Shown here one piece after another: positions 35,754 through 45,361 of a DNA stretch of 64,000 nucleotides. The stretch is from Bradyrhizobium diazoefficiens (GTDB lineage: Bacteria; Pseudomonadota; Alphaproteobacteria; Rhizobiales; Xanthobacteraceae), in the NCBI RefSeq assembly GCF_016612535.1, contig NZ_JAENXS010000002.1:1302001-1366000 (forward strand), read 5' to 3'. The stretch's first letter is position 1, and the number at the start of each line of letters is the position of its first letter. The notes below the pieces were generated by a model. That model was not told where the DNA came from. It ran no database searches and saw only the letters and a list, made by a program, of their open reading frames with translations. Made by a program: the position numbers and the translations under genes.

Positions 35754-36563
35754 ATGTGGGGCATCGTTCCGGCCGCGGGCCGCGGCAGCCGAATCCAGCC
35801 GCTCGCCTTTTCCAAGGAATTGCTTCCGGTCGGAAGCCGCCGCGACGACGGCACCGATCGGCCCTGCGCGGTCGCGGAATATCTGCTGGAGCGCCTGATC
35901 CTTGGCGGTGCCGACAAGATCTGCTTCGTGATCTCGCCCGGCAAATCCGACATCCTCGAATATTTCGGGGATCACTATGGCAGCGCTCAGCTCGCCTATG
36001 TGGTTCAGCCCGACGCTTCGGGTCTGTGCGATGCGGTGTTCAGGGCGAGGACGGTGGTCGGCCATGACGAAGACGTCATTGTCGGCCTTCCGGATACAGT
36101 GTGGTTCCCCAAGGCGGCGTTGCAGACGTTGCCCGGCGCCGACCTTTCGTTTCTGCTGTTTCCGGTCGAGCATCCCGAGTTGTTCGATGCCGTCGTGCTC
36201 GACGGCGATCGCGTGAAGGAGATCCAGGTCAAGCAGCGCGGCGCGGCGTCCAAATGGATCTGGGGCGCCTTCAAGATGTCGGCGCGCGGATTTCGCGAAC
36301 TGCAGTCGCTGTGGATGACGCGCGATCGGCGCGATGAATATTTCGGGACACTCGTCAACGCCTACATCGCGGGCGGCGGCCAGGGACTTGGGGTCAAGGC
36401 CGGCGAATCCTATGTCGATGTCGGCACTATCGGAGGCTATCGCACGGCAATGGCTTTGCTGGCTGAAAGCTCGACTGCAAACGGGCGTTCACGATTATTG
36501 GCCGGCGGATCATCGGAAGCAGTCCGGCCAGCCGCGGCCATGACTAACGGAGCGACTGCATGA
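35754..36563 (+). CDS. Sugar-1-phosphate nucleotidyltransferase
   Basis: A 269-aa nucleotidyltransferase with the RmlA/GalU-type fold. It opens with WGIVPAAGRGSRIQPLAFSKELLPVG, the nucleotide-binding loop, and contains VVQPDASGLCDAVFRAR and VGLPDTVWFPKAAL. It would make an NDP-sugar for the cluster's glycosyltransferases. The base and sugar are unknown. AGGAGG lies 7 nt before the ATG at 35754. Confidence 0.8.
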   Translation: MWGIVPAAGRGSRIQPLAFSKELLPVGSRRDDGTDRPCAVAEYLLERLILGGADKICFVISPGKSDILEYFGDHYGSAQLAYVVQPDASGLCDAVFRARTVVGHDEDVIVGLPDTVWFPKAALQTLPGADLSFLLFPVEHPELFDAVVLDGDRVKEIQVKQRGAASKWIWGAFKMSARGFRELQSLWMTRDRRDEYFGTLVNAYIAGGGQGLGVKAGESYVDVGTIGGYRTAMALLAESSTANGRSRLLAGGSSEAVRPAAAMTNGATA

Positions 36564-37327
36564 ATCAGAGCGCCCTCTCCCGCGAGGAAATCCGCCAGCG
36601 CGTCGATGCGCTCGGGCCCTGGTTTCACAACCTCGATCTGAACGGCGTGCGGACCGCGCCTTCGCACTTTCTCGGCGACTATCCCAATGTCAAATGGCGG
36701 CGCTTTGCCGGAATCATTCCGGACCGTCTGGACGGCAAGACCGTCCTCGATATCGGCTGCAATGCCGGGTTCTACGCCATGGAGATGAAACGGCGTGGCG
36801 CCGAGCGCGTCATCGGCCTCGACACCGACGAGGAATATCTGGCGCAGGCCCGCTTCGCAGCCGAGGTCAACGGCCTCAAGATCGAATTCCGCAAGATGTC
36901 AGCCTATGATGTCGGACAGCTGCGCGAAAAGTTCGATCTCGTGATCTTCATGGGCGTACTCTACCATCTGCGGCACCCGCTGCTGGCACTCGACCTGATT
37001 CATGAACACGCAGCTGGCGATCTGCTCCTGTTCCAGTCCATGCAGCGCGGTGAGAGTCGCGTGGATCCAGTCGACAAGAACTACGACTTCTGGACCACCG
37101 GTCAGTTCGACTCGCCGGGCTATCCAAAGCTGCACTTCATCGAAAACAAATATGCCGACGATCCCACCAATTGGTGGGTGCCGAACCGCGCCTGCGCCGA
37201 AGCCATGTTGCGCAGCGCCGGCTTTGCCATCGCGGCGCATCCGGAAGATGAAGTCTATCTCTGCAAGCGGGTGCAAAGGCCGCAGGCGGAAGGACCGGTC
37301 TATCCCTCGCGGGAGGCGAGCCGATGA
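36560..37327 (+). CDS. SAM-dependent methyltransferase (CmoB-like; TIGR04290-type)
   Basis: A 255-aa class I methyltransferase. The SAM loop is VLDIGCNAGFYAMEMKRRGA, with the acidic ribose contact GLDTDEEY and motif IV-like LVIFMGVLYHLRHPLLALDL. The sequence looks like CmoB or the group I recall as TIGR04290, found with radical SAM oligosaccharide genes. It probably O-methylates a sugar or cyclitol. It overlaps both neighbours by 4 nt. Confidence 0.78.
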   Translation: MNQSALSREEIRQRVDALGPWFHNLDLNGVRTAPSHFLGDYPNVKWRRFAGIIPDRLDGKTVLDIGCNAGFYAMEMKRRGAERVIGLDTDEEYLAQARFAAEVNGLKIEFRKMSAYDVGQLREKFDLVIFMGVLYHLRHPLLALDLIHEHAAGDLLLFQSMQRGESRVDPVDKNYDFWTTGQFDSPGYPKLHFIENKYADDPTNWWVPNRACAEAMLRSAGFAIAAHPEDEVYLCKRVQRPQAEGPVYPSREASR

Positions 37328-38277
37328 TCGAGGCGGCCAAGATCTGGAACGAGCCGAACAACAAGTCGCATTGGGATATCCTGATCGATCCGGATTGGGC
37401 GATGTTCGCCGACCTGGCGCTCGCTGCCGGAAAATCCATCCGCAGCGCGCATCCGACGCTCCCGCGTGTGCTCGGCGGCATATCGCCGATTGATCCGTCC
37501 TTCATTCGTAACATGCAGGTCCGCGGCGTGCTCGATCATGTCGATGCAGTGGCCGTGCACGGTTTTCCCCTCGACTGGAACCTGTGGCAGATCGCTGAAT
37601 GGCCGGCCAAGATCAAGGAGATCAAGGCTGTCACCTCGCTGCCGGTCTGGGTGACCGAGGTGGGGGTCTCGTCCTTTGGTGCCGAAGAGGTGCAGGCCTG
37701 GGGATTGACCCGGACCGCAGAGCTCTTGACCGGCCGCGCGCCACGGATTCACTGGTACAGCCTCTACGATCTTCCCTCGAGCTGGGAGGCCACCACGCGA
37801 CACAAGGAAGCTGAAGGCTCCTCCTACTACAGACATTTCCACATGGGGCTGTTGCGCGAGGACGGCACGCCAAAAGCGGCGGCGACTCTGTTCGGCGAGT
37901 ATGTGCCTGCGGTGGGCCTGTGCCAGTGGTTTCACTTCGAGGACCATCGCCTCCACGACGCCGTGCGCTGGATGCGCCGACTCGGCGTGCAGCATCTCAG
38001 GACTGGCCTGTCCTGGGCCGACAGTTTCCGGCCGAACGCGCTCGACTGGTTCGATCGCCAGATGGATGCACTTGCCGAGTTTCAGGTGACGCTAACCTTC
38101 TGTTTCACGCCCGAGCACCGGGGCATTGAGCCTCATCACACCAGCCCGCCCCTCGATGTGAACGAGTTCGCCGACTTCTGCGGGCAGATGGTCGAGCGCT
38201 ATTGCACGAAAACCGGGCTCGCGCCCGCCGCCACGTCCACACACCTGACCAGCCCCGAGCCGACATGCGCGCTCTGA
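37324..38277 (+). CDS. Clan GH-A glycosidase-like protein with apparently permuted barrel
   Basis: A 317-aa protein that opens with IWNEPNN (acid/base E10), which in clan GH-A enzymes lies at the end of strand 4 near the protein middle. The nucleophile motif WVTEVGVSS follows (E112). After a short link, the C-terminal third ([46 protein letters not shown]) looks like strands 1-3 that should precede strand 4. The protein therefore seems to be circularly permuted, or a shifted pair of halves. It may trim or transfer a glycosyl unit. The last 13 nt overlap the phosphopentomutase gene. Confidence 0.65.
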   Translation: MIEAAKIWNEPNNKSHWDILIDPDWAMFADLALAAGKSIRSAHPTLPRVLGGISPIDPSFIRNMQVRGVLDHVDAVAVHGFPLDWNLWQIAEWPAKIKEIKAVTSLPVWVTEVGVSSFGAEEVQAWGLTRTAELLTGRAPRIHWYSLYDLPSSWEATTRHKEAEGSSYYRHFHMGLLREDGTPKAAATLFGEYVPAVGLCQWFHFEDHRLHDAVRWMRRLGVQHLRTGLSWADSFRPNALDWFDRQMDALAEFQVTLTFCFTPEHRGIEPHHTSPPLDVNEFADFCGQMVERYCTKTGLAPAATSTHLTSPEPTCAL

Positions 38278-39470
38278 TCCTGGTAATGGATTCCGTCGGC
38301 ATCGGCGCCGCGCCCGACGCCGCCCATTACGGCGACGAAGGGGCCGACACCGTCGGTCACATCGCCGATGCATGTATGGCGGGTAAGGCCGACAGCCCAC
38401 GGCGCCAGGGGCCGCTTCGGCTGCCCAACCTGGTTGCGCTTGGCCTTGGCGAAGCCTGCCGTCTCGCCACCGGTCGTGTGCCGCCCGGACTGGAGGCGCC
38501 GCCGAAGCATTCGCGATTTGGCTGCGCGAGCGAAATATCGAAAGGCAAGGACACGCCGTCCGGCCATTGGGAAATTGCCGGTGTGCCGGTGCCGTTCGAC
38601 TGGGGTTATTTTCCCCAGACTGTGCCGTGCTTCCCGGACCACCTGCTGAAGGAGCTGTGCGCGCGGGCTGGATTGCCCGGTGTGCTCGGAAGCTGCCATG
38701 CGTCGGGCACGGAAATCATCGCCGAGTTCGGCGAGCATCATATCAGAACCGGCGAGCCGATCTGCTATACGTCCGCGGACAGTGTGTTTCAGATCGCGGC
38801 CCACGAGGAGAGCTTTGGGCTCGAACGCCTCTACGAGGTCTGCGGTGTTGCGCGCCGCCTGATCGATCCCCTCAACATCGGCCGCGTCATCGCCCGGCCG
38901 TTCGTCGGCACGTCTGCCGACAACTTCAGGCGAACCGCGCGCAGGAAAGATTTTTCCGTGCCGCCCCCGGAGCCGACCATTCTCGATTTCGCCGCAAATG
39001 CCGGACGCGATGTCGTTACAATCGGAAAGATCGACGACATTTTCGCCCATCGCGGGACCGGGCGGAACATGCGGGCCGATGGCAACGAAGCACTGTTCGA
39101 CGCCACGCTCGATGGGCTGGGTTCTCTCGCCGACGGTGGGCTGCTGTTCGCCAACTTCATCGATTTCGACACACTGTACGGCCATCGCCGCGACGTCGCC
39201 GGGTATGCAGCCGCGCTCGAAGACTTCGATGCGCGCCTTCCAGAGCTGCTGAACCGCCTCCGCAACGATGATTTCATGATCATCACGGCCGACCATGGCT
39301 GCGACCCGACCTGGAGCGGCACCGACCATACCCGCGAGCAGGTGCCCATTCTGGCCTGGAATGCGCAATCAAATCCTCCGGTTGGCCGGCGCGCCGGCTT
39401 TGCGCATATCGGAGCGACCGTGGCGAGGCATCTCGGCCTGCCCTCGCCACGTCACGGCGCACATTTTTAG
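38265..39470 (+). CDS. deoB: Phosphopentomutase (DeoB family)
   Basis: A 401-aa alkaline-phosphatase-superfamily enzyme that interconverts ribose 1- and 5-phosphate, or deoxyribose equivalents. It has [29 protein letters not shown] with the phospho-acceptor Thr, [11 protein letters not shown], and the metal site [18 protein letters not shown]. All metal ligands look intact. Its presence inside a saccharide cluster, away from nucleoside genes, suggests that a pentose 1-phosphate feeds the nucleotidyltransferase at 35754, which is inference. Confidence 0.87.
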   Translation: MRALILVMDSVGIGAAPDAAHYGDEGADTVGHIADACMAGKADSPRRQGPLRLPNLVALGLGEACRLATGRVPPGLEAPPKHSRFGCASEISKGKDTPSGHWEIAGVPVPFDWGYFPQTVPCFPDHLLKELCARAGLPGVLGSCHASGTEIIAEFGEHHIRTGEPICYTSADSVFQIAAHEESFGLERLYEVCGVARRLIDPLNIGRVIARPFVGTSADNFRRTARRKDFSVPPPEPTILDFAANAGRDVVTIGKIDDIFAHRGTGRNMRADGNEALFDATLDGLGSLADGGLLFANFIDFDTLYGHRRDVAGYAAALEDFDARLPELLNRLRNDDFMIITADHGCDPTWSGTDHTREQVPILAWNAQSNPPVGRRAGFAHIGATVARHLGLPSPRHGAHF

Positions 39471-39541
39471 CCGAGACGCGCCCGTCGATTCACTCAGGTT
39501 ATTGATCTAGGTTAGAGAAATTTTCGTTTGTACGTTTCGGA

Positions 39542-39566
39542 GGAACGAACATACCTTGCGCCGCTT
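39542..39566 (+). promoter_or_regulatory. Second EcfG-like promoter inside the saccharide cluster
   Basis: GGAAC (39542-39546), 16-nt spacer, GCTT (39563-39566), in the only long gap of the cluster. Its first 14 bases are identical to those of the promoter at 32880. Confidence 0.45.
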
Positions 39567-39677
39567 CTTTCTCCAATGTGACTGGCGCGCGGGTCGCCCG
39601 ACCGAACTTCAGGGCGCGCTTCCATTCTCATCATCGATCGGTCCCGCCGGATCGATCAGGACGAAACGGAGCGGCGA

Positions 39678-40790
39678 ATGACGCGAGTATTGATCACTGG
39701 AGGTGCGGGATTCATCGGCTCTCACGCCGCCGATGCCCTTCTCGCCGCCGGCTATGAAGTCAGGCTTCTCGACAATCTTTCGCCTCAGGTTCACGGCGGC
39801 AACCGTCAGCGTCCCGCCTATCTTGCCGACGACGCAGAACTCGTGGTCGGCGACGTCACCGACGCTGTCGCCGTCGAGCATGCATTACGCGGCGCCGACA
39901 TGGTCCTGCATCTCGCCTCCGCCGTCGGCGTCGGTCAGAGCATGTACGACATCGAACCTTATGTCAGGACCAACGAGCTCGGCACAGCCGTGCTGTTGCA
40001 GGCGCTTTCCAAGCGTCCTGTCGAACGCCTGGTCGTGGCGTCCTCGATGAGCATTTACGGCGAGGGACTTTACCGGAGCGCCGATCGGAGCGTGATCACC
40101 TGCGAGGAGCGGCCGATCGAGCAGCTTCGCCGCGGTGATTGGGAGCTGCGCGATTCCGGAGGTAACCCTCTCGACCCAATTGCGACCCCGGAGACGAAGC
40201 AACCTTCGCTGAGCTCGATCTACGCCCTCAACAAATATGCGCAGGAGCGCATGTGCCTGATCACCGGCAAGGCCTATGGCATTCCGACAATGGCGCTGCG
40301 ATTCTTCAATGCGTTCGGGCCCCGCCAGGCCCTCTCCAATCCGTATACCGGCGTGCTCGCGATCTTTGCCGCGCGGCTGCTCAATGGCCGACCTCCCCTC
40401 GTCTTCGAGGACGGCCGGCAACGGCGCGACTTCGTCCATGTGCACGACGTCGCCCGCGCCTGTCGCATGGCACTGGAAGCCGAGCATGCTCAGGATGTCT
40501 TCAACGTCGGCTCAGGGCAGAGCCGCACCATTCTGTCGGTCGCGCAGGATCTCGCCGAAGTCATGGGGCGCCGTGACATCGCGCCCGAGCTGACGGGGAA
40601 GTATCGCGCCGGGGACATCCGGCATTGCTTCGCCGATATGGGAAAATCGCGCGACGTGCTCGGATTCGAGCCCCGCGTCGCCTTCAAGGATGGACTCGAA
40701 GAACTGGCGGAATATCTCGCCGACCAGATCGCCGACGATCAAGCTGAGCGGGCCACCGGGGAGCTGCAGCAACGAGGGTTGGTCGCGTGA
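39678..40790 (+). CDS. NAD-dependent sugar epimerase/dehydratase
   Basis: A 370-aa extended SDR. It has [21 protein letters not shown], the Ser/Tyr/Lys set as SSMSIYGEG and YALNKYAQERM, and a C-terminal YRAGDIRHCFADMGKS block. That block is typical of UDP-glucose/GlcNAc 4-epimerase-like enzymes acting on NDP-hexoses. An insertion of about 35 residues after the Ser motif includes RSVITCEERPIEQLR. It starts the second subunit of the cluster and overlaps the next gene. Confidence 0.82.
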   Translation: MTRVLITGGAGFIGSHAADALLAAGYEVRLLDNLSPQVHGGNRQRPAYLADDAELVVGDVTDAVAVEHALRGADMVLHLASAVGVGQSMYDIEPYVRTNELGTAVLLQALSKRPVERLVVASSMSIYGEGLYRSADRSVITCEERPIEQLRRGDWELRDSGGNPLDPIATPETKQPSLSSIYALNKYAQERMCLITGKAYGIPTMALRFFNAFGPRQALSNPYTGVLAIFAARLLNGRPPLVFEDGRQRRDFVHVHDVARACRMALEAEHAQDVFNVGSGQSRTILSVAQDLAEVMGRRDIAPELTGKYRAGDIRHCFADMGKSRDVLGFEPRVAFKDGLEELAEYLADQIADDQAERATGELQQRGLVA

Positions 40791-41854
40791 TGAGTAACCA
40801 AGACAATAAGCCCGTTCTGATCACCGGGGGCTGCGGATTCATCGGCTGCAATCTCGCCGACCGTCTTGCGCAGCGCGGCGATCGCGTGCTGATCCTGGAC
40901 AATCTTGCTCGTGCCGGCGTCCAGGAGAACGCGCAGTGGCTGAAGTCCCGGCATGGTGATCGGGTCACGATCACCGTGGCCGATATCCGCGAGCCGATCC
41001 CGGTGATCGACGCCGTGCGCGAAGCGCGCGCCGTGTTGCACCTGGCTGCCCAGGTCGCGGTTACCGACAGCGTGAGCGATCCCGCCGCCGATTTCGAGAT
41101 CAACGCACGCGGCACGTTGAACGTGCTCGAAGCCGTTCGATTGCACAACAGAGCCGCGCCCGTGGTCTTTGCCTCGACCAACAAGGTCTATGGACGCCTG
41201 ATCGAGGATGGTGAGATCGCCCTCACCGGCCGCCGTTACACGCCGACCAGCGATCTGCTCGCGGCGGGCATCTCGGAAAATACGCCGCTTGATTTCTACA
41301 GTCCTTATGGCTGCTCCAAGGGAACGGCGGATCAATACGTCCACGATTACGCCCGGGTCTACGGCCTCCAGACTGCAGTGATGCGCATGAGCTGCATCTA
41401 TGGGCCGCGGCAATTCGGTACCGAAGACCAGGGCTGGATCGCACATTTCCTGTTGAGCGCCATCCGCGGCAACGAGCTGACGATCTATGGCGACGGGAAT
41501 CAGGTCCGTGACGCGCTGCACGTGTCCGACGCCGTCGGCGCTTGGCTCGCCGTGCTCGACCGGATCGCGCTTGCCCGCGGACGCGTGTTCAACCTTGGCG
41601 GCGGCCCGGAAAATGCGATCAGCCTGTTGGAATTGATCGACCGCATTGCCGATCTGACCGGCCGTCGGCCGATGTACCGCTTCAGCGATTGGCGGCCAGG
41701 CGACCAGCCCTGGTATGTCACCGATACGCGGGCTCTGTCCACCGCGCTCGGCTGGGCGCCTCAGACGTCTTTGGCAGACGGCCTCCGATCGCTTCACACC
41801 TGGCTCGATGGACGCTTCGGGCCATCACGAACCAATCGCGAGGCGCTGGCATGA
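40790..41854 (+). CDS. NAD-dependent epimerase (CDP-paratose 2-epimerase-like)
   Basis: A 354-aa extended SDR. It has LITGGCGFIGCNLADRLAQRG, AQVAVTDSVSDPAADFEIN, FASTNKVYGRL and YGCSKGTADQYVHDYARVYG, together with MSCIYGPRQFGTEDQGWIAHF. The last block is characteristic of the tyvelose/CDP-paratose 2-epimerase branch. It would alter an NDP-sugar for the product. The start is ambiguous between GTG 40787 and ATG 40790. Confidence 0.8.
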   Translation: MSNQDNKPVLITGGCGFIGCNLADRLAQRGDRVLILDNLARAGVQENAQWLKSRHGDRVTITVADIREPIPVIDAVREARAVLHLAAQVAVTDSVSDPAADFEINARGTLNVLEAVRLHNRAAPVVFASTNKVYGRLIEDGEIALTGRRYTPTSDLLAAGISENTPLDFYSPYGCSKGTADQYVHDYARVYGLQTAVMRMSCIYGPRQFGTEDQGWIAHFLLSAIRGNELTIYGDGNQVRDALHVSDAVGAWLAVLDRIALARGRVFNLGGGPENAISLLELIDRIADLTGRRPMYRFSDWRPGDQPWYVTDTRALSTALGWAPQTSLADGLRSLHTWLDGRFGPSRTNREALA

Positions 41855-43137
41855 CGCGCGTTGCGCTCATCAACCCCAACTGGGATTTCGGCGGCAGCAT
41901 CTATTTCGGCTGCCGGTCCCCTCACCTTCCGCTCGAGCTCGGGATATCCGATCACTATTTGAAAGCGGCCGGACACAGGACGCTGTTGCTTGACGCGCAC
42001 ATGTTCGACCTGTCTCTCGCCGAAATCGAAGCCGAACTGTTGGCATTCCGCCCCGACCAGGTCGTGATCACGACGGCGCCGACTTATCTGTTCTGGCGTT
42101 GCGCCCCACCCGAACTCCGCGTCCCGCAGGAGCTTGCGCTGGCCGTGCGCGGCCTCGCGCCGCTCCTGATCGCGGCGGGCCCCCATGGCTCGACCACGCC
42201 GAAGGCCGCACTGCGCAAGCTTCGCGTCGATATCGTCGTGATGGGCGAATGCGAGGCCTCCTTGCTGCGGCTCGCCAATGGCGAGCGGGACTTCCCCGGC
42301 CTTTGCTTCGCCGATGGCGCCTCGCTCCGCGTCAATGGCGGTCCGCAAGCCGTAGCTTTCTCGGATCAGCCGCCGCTCGAATGGCCCGAGGAGATGATCC
42401 GGCGCCATCACCACCACCATCACCGCTTCGAGGCCGAACCGCAGGCGCCGGGCGCAGAACTCGAAGCGTCACGAGGATGTCCGTACAACTGCACATTCTG
42501 CGCTAAGGAGAATTTCCGCAACGCCTACCGCAAGCGGCCGGCCGCTGCCGTCCTCGAAGAGATCGACGGCCTGCGCCATCACGGCCTCGAATATGTTTAC
42601 TTCATCGACGAGATCTTCCTTCCGAACACGGAATTGCTGGAAGGGCTGACCACGCGTGGGTTGAAGTTCGGCGTGCAGACCCGCATCGACCTCTGGAAGC
42701 CGGACATGCTGGTTCTGCTGGGCCGCGCCGGATGCGTTTCGATTGAAGCGGGGATCGAGAGCCTGACAGTCGAAGGACGCGCTGCCCTGGCCAAGAACTG
42801 CAAAATGACGACGGACCAGCTTGCCGATCGCCTTGTCGAAGCGCGCCGCCACGTTCCTTTCGTCCAGGCCAATTTGATCGAGGTGCCCGAGGACGATGAT
42901 CCGGTCGTGCAGCGCTGGCGCCGCACGATGCAGGATGCGGGCGTCTGGGCCAATGATCCGGTCCCCCTCTATCCCTATCCTGGTTCTCCGGATTACCGAA
43001 AGCTGTGGGGCGAAGCCGATGATTTTGCGTGGGAGCGCGCACATCGGCATTACCTCGCAATGTTCGACCAGTTCAGCGACGTGCAGAGCGATCGTCCGGT
43101 CCCGCTCGATGTGCTCGAACTTCAGGTGGCCCCATGA
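41851..43137 (+). CDS. B12-binding-domain radical SAM enzyme (oligosaccharide-cluster type)
   Basis: A 428-aa protein. Residues 1-145 form a cobalamin-binding-like Rossmann domain without the DxHxxG motif, with DIVVMGECEASLLRL before the SAM core. The 4Fe-4S motif is CPYNCTFC (C210, C214, C217), followed by EYVYFIDEIFLP and SIEAGIESL. A natural run of six histidines occupies residues 186-191. The family, which I recall as TIGR04295, sits in oligosaccharide loci and may methylate or rearrange an unactivated carbon. The ATGA overlap couples it to the epimerase. Confidence 0.83.
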   Translation: MTRVALINPNWDFGGSIYFGCRSPHLPLELGISDHYLKAAGHRTLLLDAHMFDLSLAEIEAELLAFRPDQVVITTAPTYLFWRCAPPELRVPQELALAVRGLAPLLIAAGPHGSTTPKAALRKLRVDIVVMGECEASLLRLANGERDFPGLCFADGASLRVNGGPQAVAFSDQPPLEWPEEMIRRHHHHHHRFEAEPQAPGAELEASRGCPYNCTFCAKENFRNAYRKRPAAAVLEEIDGLRHHGLEYVYFIDEIFLPNTELLEGLTTRGLKFGVQTRIDLWKPDMLVLLGRAGCVSIEAGIESLTVEGRAALAKNCKMTTDQLADRLVEARRHVPFVQANLIEVPEDDDPVVQRWRRTMQDAGVWANDPVPLYPYPGSPDYRKLWGEADDFAWERAHRHYLAMFDQFSDVQSDRPVPLDVLELQVAP

Positions 43138-44234
43138 GCCGTAGCGCGGAGCTCAGGATCCTGATGACGACTGACACGGTCGGGGGCGTTTGGACTTATT
43201 CCTGCGCTCTTGCCTCTAGTCTTGCCGCGGCAGGGGCGGATGTCACCCTGGTCACGATGGGCCCGCGCCCGCGGACCGATCAGACTGAGATGCTGCTTGG
43301 TTCTCCGGTACGCCTGATCGAAACGGACCTTGCGCTCGAATGGCAGGATCCAGAAGGACAGGATTTGTCCCGCGCCCGGCGGGTGCTTGTGAATCTCGAA
43401 GCCAGGCTTAAGCCCGAAATCATTCACCTCAACAGCTTTCGCGAGGCAGCCTTTGCCTGGCGCGCGCCGGTGGTCGTCGTCGCACACTCCTGCGTCAACT
43501 CCTGGGCGCAGGCCTGCCGCGATACGGCCTGGCTCGATGAACCAAAATGGCGCAGCTACACCGAACGAGTGGCGGCTGCATTGGATCGAGCACAGGCCTG
43601 GGTTGCTCCGAGCCAGTCCTTTCACGATGTTGTCATGCAGCTCTACCGGCCTCGATCTCAGGGCGCCGTGATCTGGAATGGTATCACCCCACGGGGCGCA
43701 CGCGGACGAAAGCAAGACTTGATCTTTGCGGCCGGGCGGATTTGGGACCGCGCCAAGAACATCGAAGTTTTGGCTGCTGCGGCGTCCGGCCTGGAATGGC
43801 CCGTCCATGTGGCCGGCCCGGCGGACGCCTGCCCGGCTTCGGTCGTCTGGCTCGGACATGTGCCGCACGAAATCATGCACACGCACTTGCAACACGCGGC
43901 TATCTTCGTCAGTCCTGCGCTTTATGAACCATTTGGTCTTTCGGTTCTCGAAGCCGCGGCTGCCGGATGCGCCCTTGTCTTGTCCGACATTCCGACGTTC
44001 AGGGAGTTGTGGAGCGGGGCCGCGCTGTTCGTCGATCCCGCCGACAGCAAGGCGCTGCACCGAACGCTCGCGGATGTCTGCAAGGACGATCGCGAGCGTG
44101 CTCGGCTGCAACGTGCCGCCTTTGAGCATTCCCTCACCTATTCGCCGACGCGGACGGCGAGCGCCTATCTCAGGCTCTACGAGGGGCTGCTCGCATCCCA
44201 TCACGCGTTCGCCCCAGCGGAGGTTCGCGCATGA
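43134..44234 (+). CDS. GT4-family glycosyltransferase
   Basis: A 366-aa retaining GT-B enzyme. It opens LMTTDTVGGVWTYSCALASSLA. The donor-binding block is SPALYEPFGLSVLEAAAAGCALVLSD with the EX7E pattern. No signal or membrane segment is present. GT4 members include MshA, which joins GlcNAc to inositol 1-phosphate; given the inositol-phosphate synthase in the cluster, a comparable glycosyl-inositol step is possible but unproven. Confidence 0.83.
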   Translation: MSRSAELRILMTTDTVGGVWTYSCALASSLAAAGADVTLVTMGPRPRTDQTEMLLGSPVRLIETDLALEWQDPEGQDLSRARRVLVNLEARLKPEIIHLNSFREAAFAWRAPVVVVAHSCVNSWAQACRDTAWLDEPKWRSYTERVAAALDRAQAWVAPSQSFHDVVMQLYRPRSQGAVIWNGITPRGARGRKQDLIFAAGRIWDRAKNIEVLAAAASGLEWPVHVAGPADACPASVVWLGHVPHEIMHTHLQHAAIFVSPALYEPFGLSVLEAAAAGCALVLSDIPTFRELWSGAALFVDPADSKALHRTLADVCKDDRERARLQRAAFEHSLTYSPTRTASAYLRLYEGLLASHHAFAPAEVRA

Positions 44235-45361
44235 GATGCGTCCTGTTCTACCACGCGTTTACCTCCTGCTGGAACAACGGCAACGCTCATTTCCTGCGCG
44301 GATACGTCCGCGAACTTCATGCGCTTGGCCATGAGGTCGTGGTGTTCGAGCCGATCGACGGCTGGAGCCGGCTGAATGCGATCCGAGAGGGCGGCAGTCA
44401 GGCGATGGAAGACATCCACGCGCTCTTTCCAGGAATCCAAATTCGCCAATACGACGCCTGCCTCAATCTCGACGAGGCCCTCCAGGGCGCAGATCTCGTC
44501 ATCGTCCATGAATGGAATTCGCCCGATCTGATCGCAGATATCGGGTCCAGACGGGCACATGGCGCTCGCTTTACGCTGCTGTTCCACGACACCCATCACC
44601 GCGCCGTCAGCGCGCCGGACGAGCTTGCACAATTCGACCTTGACGGATTCGATGGCGTGCTCGCGTTCGGTGAGGTGCTTCGCCAGATCTATCTGAAACT
44701 CGGCTGGGCCGACCGGGCCTTCACCTGGCATGAGGCCGCCGATATTGCCCTGTATCATCCGCTGCCGCAGGTCGAACGCACCGACGATGTCGTCTGGATC
44801 GGCAACTGGGGCGACGGCGAACGCAGCGCTGAGCTCAACGTGTTTCTCGTCGAGCCGGTGGCCGAGCTGAAGCTGCGCGCCAGCGTCTATGGCGTCCGCT
44901 ATTCCGACGCGGCACTCCAAAACATCCAGGCCGCCGGCATTCGCTGCGGCGGCTGGCTGCCGGCACATTGGGCTCCCGTCGCCTTCGCAGCCGCGCGCGC
45001 GACCGTCCATGTGCCTCGCGGCCCCTACGTCCGGTCACTTCCGGGCATTCCGACCATTCGCGTCTTCGAGGCGATGGCTTGCGGCATCCCGCTGGTGTCG
45101 GCGCCGTGGTCGGACGCCGAAAGCCTGTTTCCGGCAGGAACCTATGTCAGCGCCGCTGACGGCAGCGAGATGCGGCGCGCGCTTCGTGCTCTCCTCGACG
45201 ACCGAGATCTGTGGTCCGAAACGGTCACGAATGGACTCCACGCAATCAGGGAACGCCATACCTGCCGTCATCGCGCTGAGCAGCTTGTCGGCATCGTTCA
45301 GGACATCCGGACCTCAGGCCGCTCCTCCCAGCCTCTGCAGCATATCGGAGCCTCCGCATGA
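44231..45361 (+). CDS. CgeB-like glycosyltransferase (paralogue 2)
   Basis: A 376-aa GT-B-type protein with the variant start FYHAFTSCWNNGNAHFLRGY, VFEPIDGWSR, a donor region TIRVFEAMACGIPLVSAPWSDAESLF and a C-terminal helix with ERHTCRHRAEQL. It is the most divergent of the four CgeB-like proteins. It lies in a run of overlapping genes (ATGA at both ends). Confidence 0.75.
   Translation: MRCVLFYHAFTSCWNNGNAHFLRGYVRELHALGHEVVVFEPIDGWSRLNAIREGGSQAMEDIHALFPGIQIRQYDACLNLDEALQGADLVIVHEWNSPDLIADIGSRRAHGARFTLLFHDTHHRAVSAPDELAQFDLDGFDGVLAFGEVLRQIYLKLGWADRAFTWHEAADIALYHPLPQVERTDDVVWIGNWGDGERSAELNVFLVEPVAELKLRASVYGVRYSDAALQNIQAAGIRCGGWLPAHWAPVAFAAARATVHVPRGPYVRSLPGIPTIRVFEAMACGIPLVSAPWSDAESLFPAGTYVSAADGSEMRRALRALLDDRDLWSETVTNGLHAIRERHTCRHRAEQLVGIVQDIRTSGRSSQPLQHIGASA

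Noticed and set aside
38199..39368. 389-aa minus-strand frame opposite deoB
   Set aside because: Shadow of the phosphopentomutase; no start signal and no recognisable domain.
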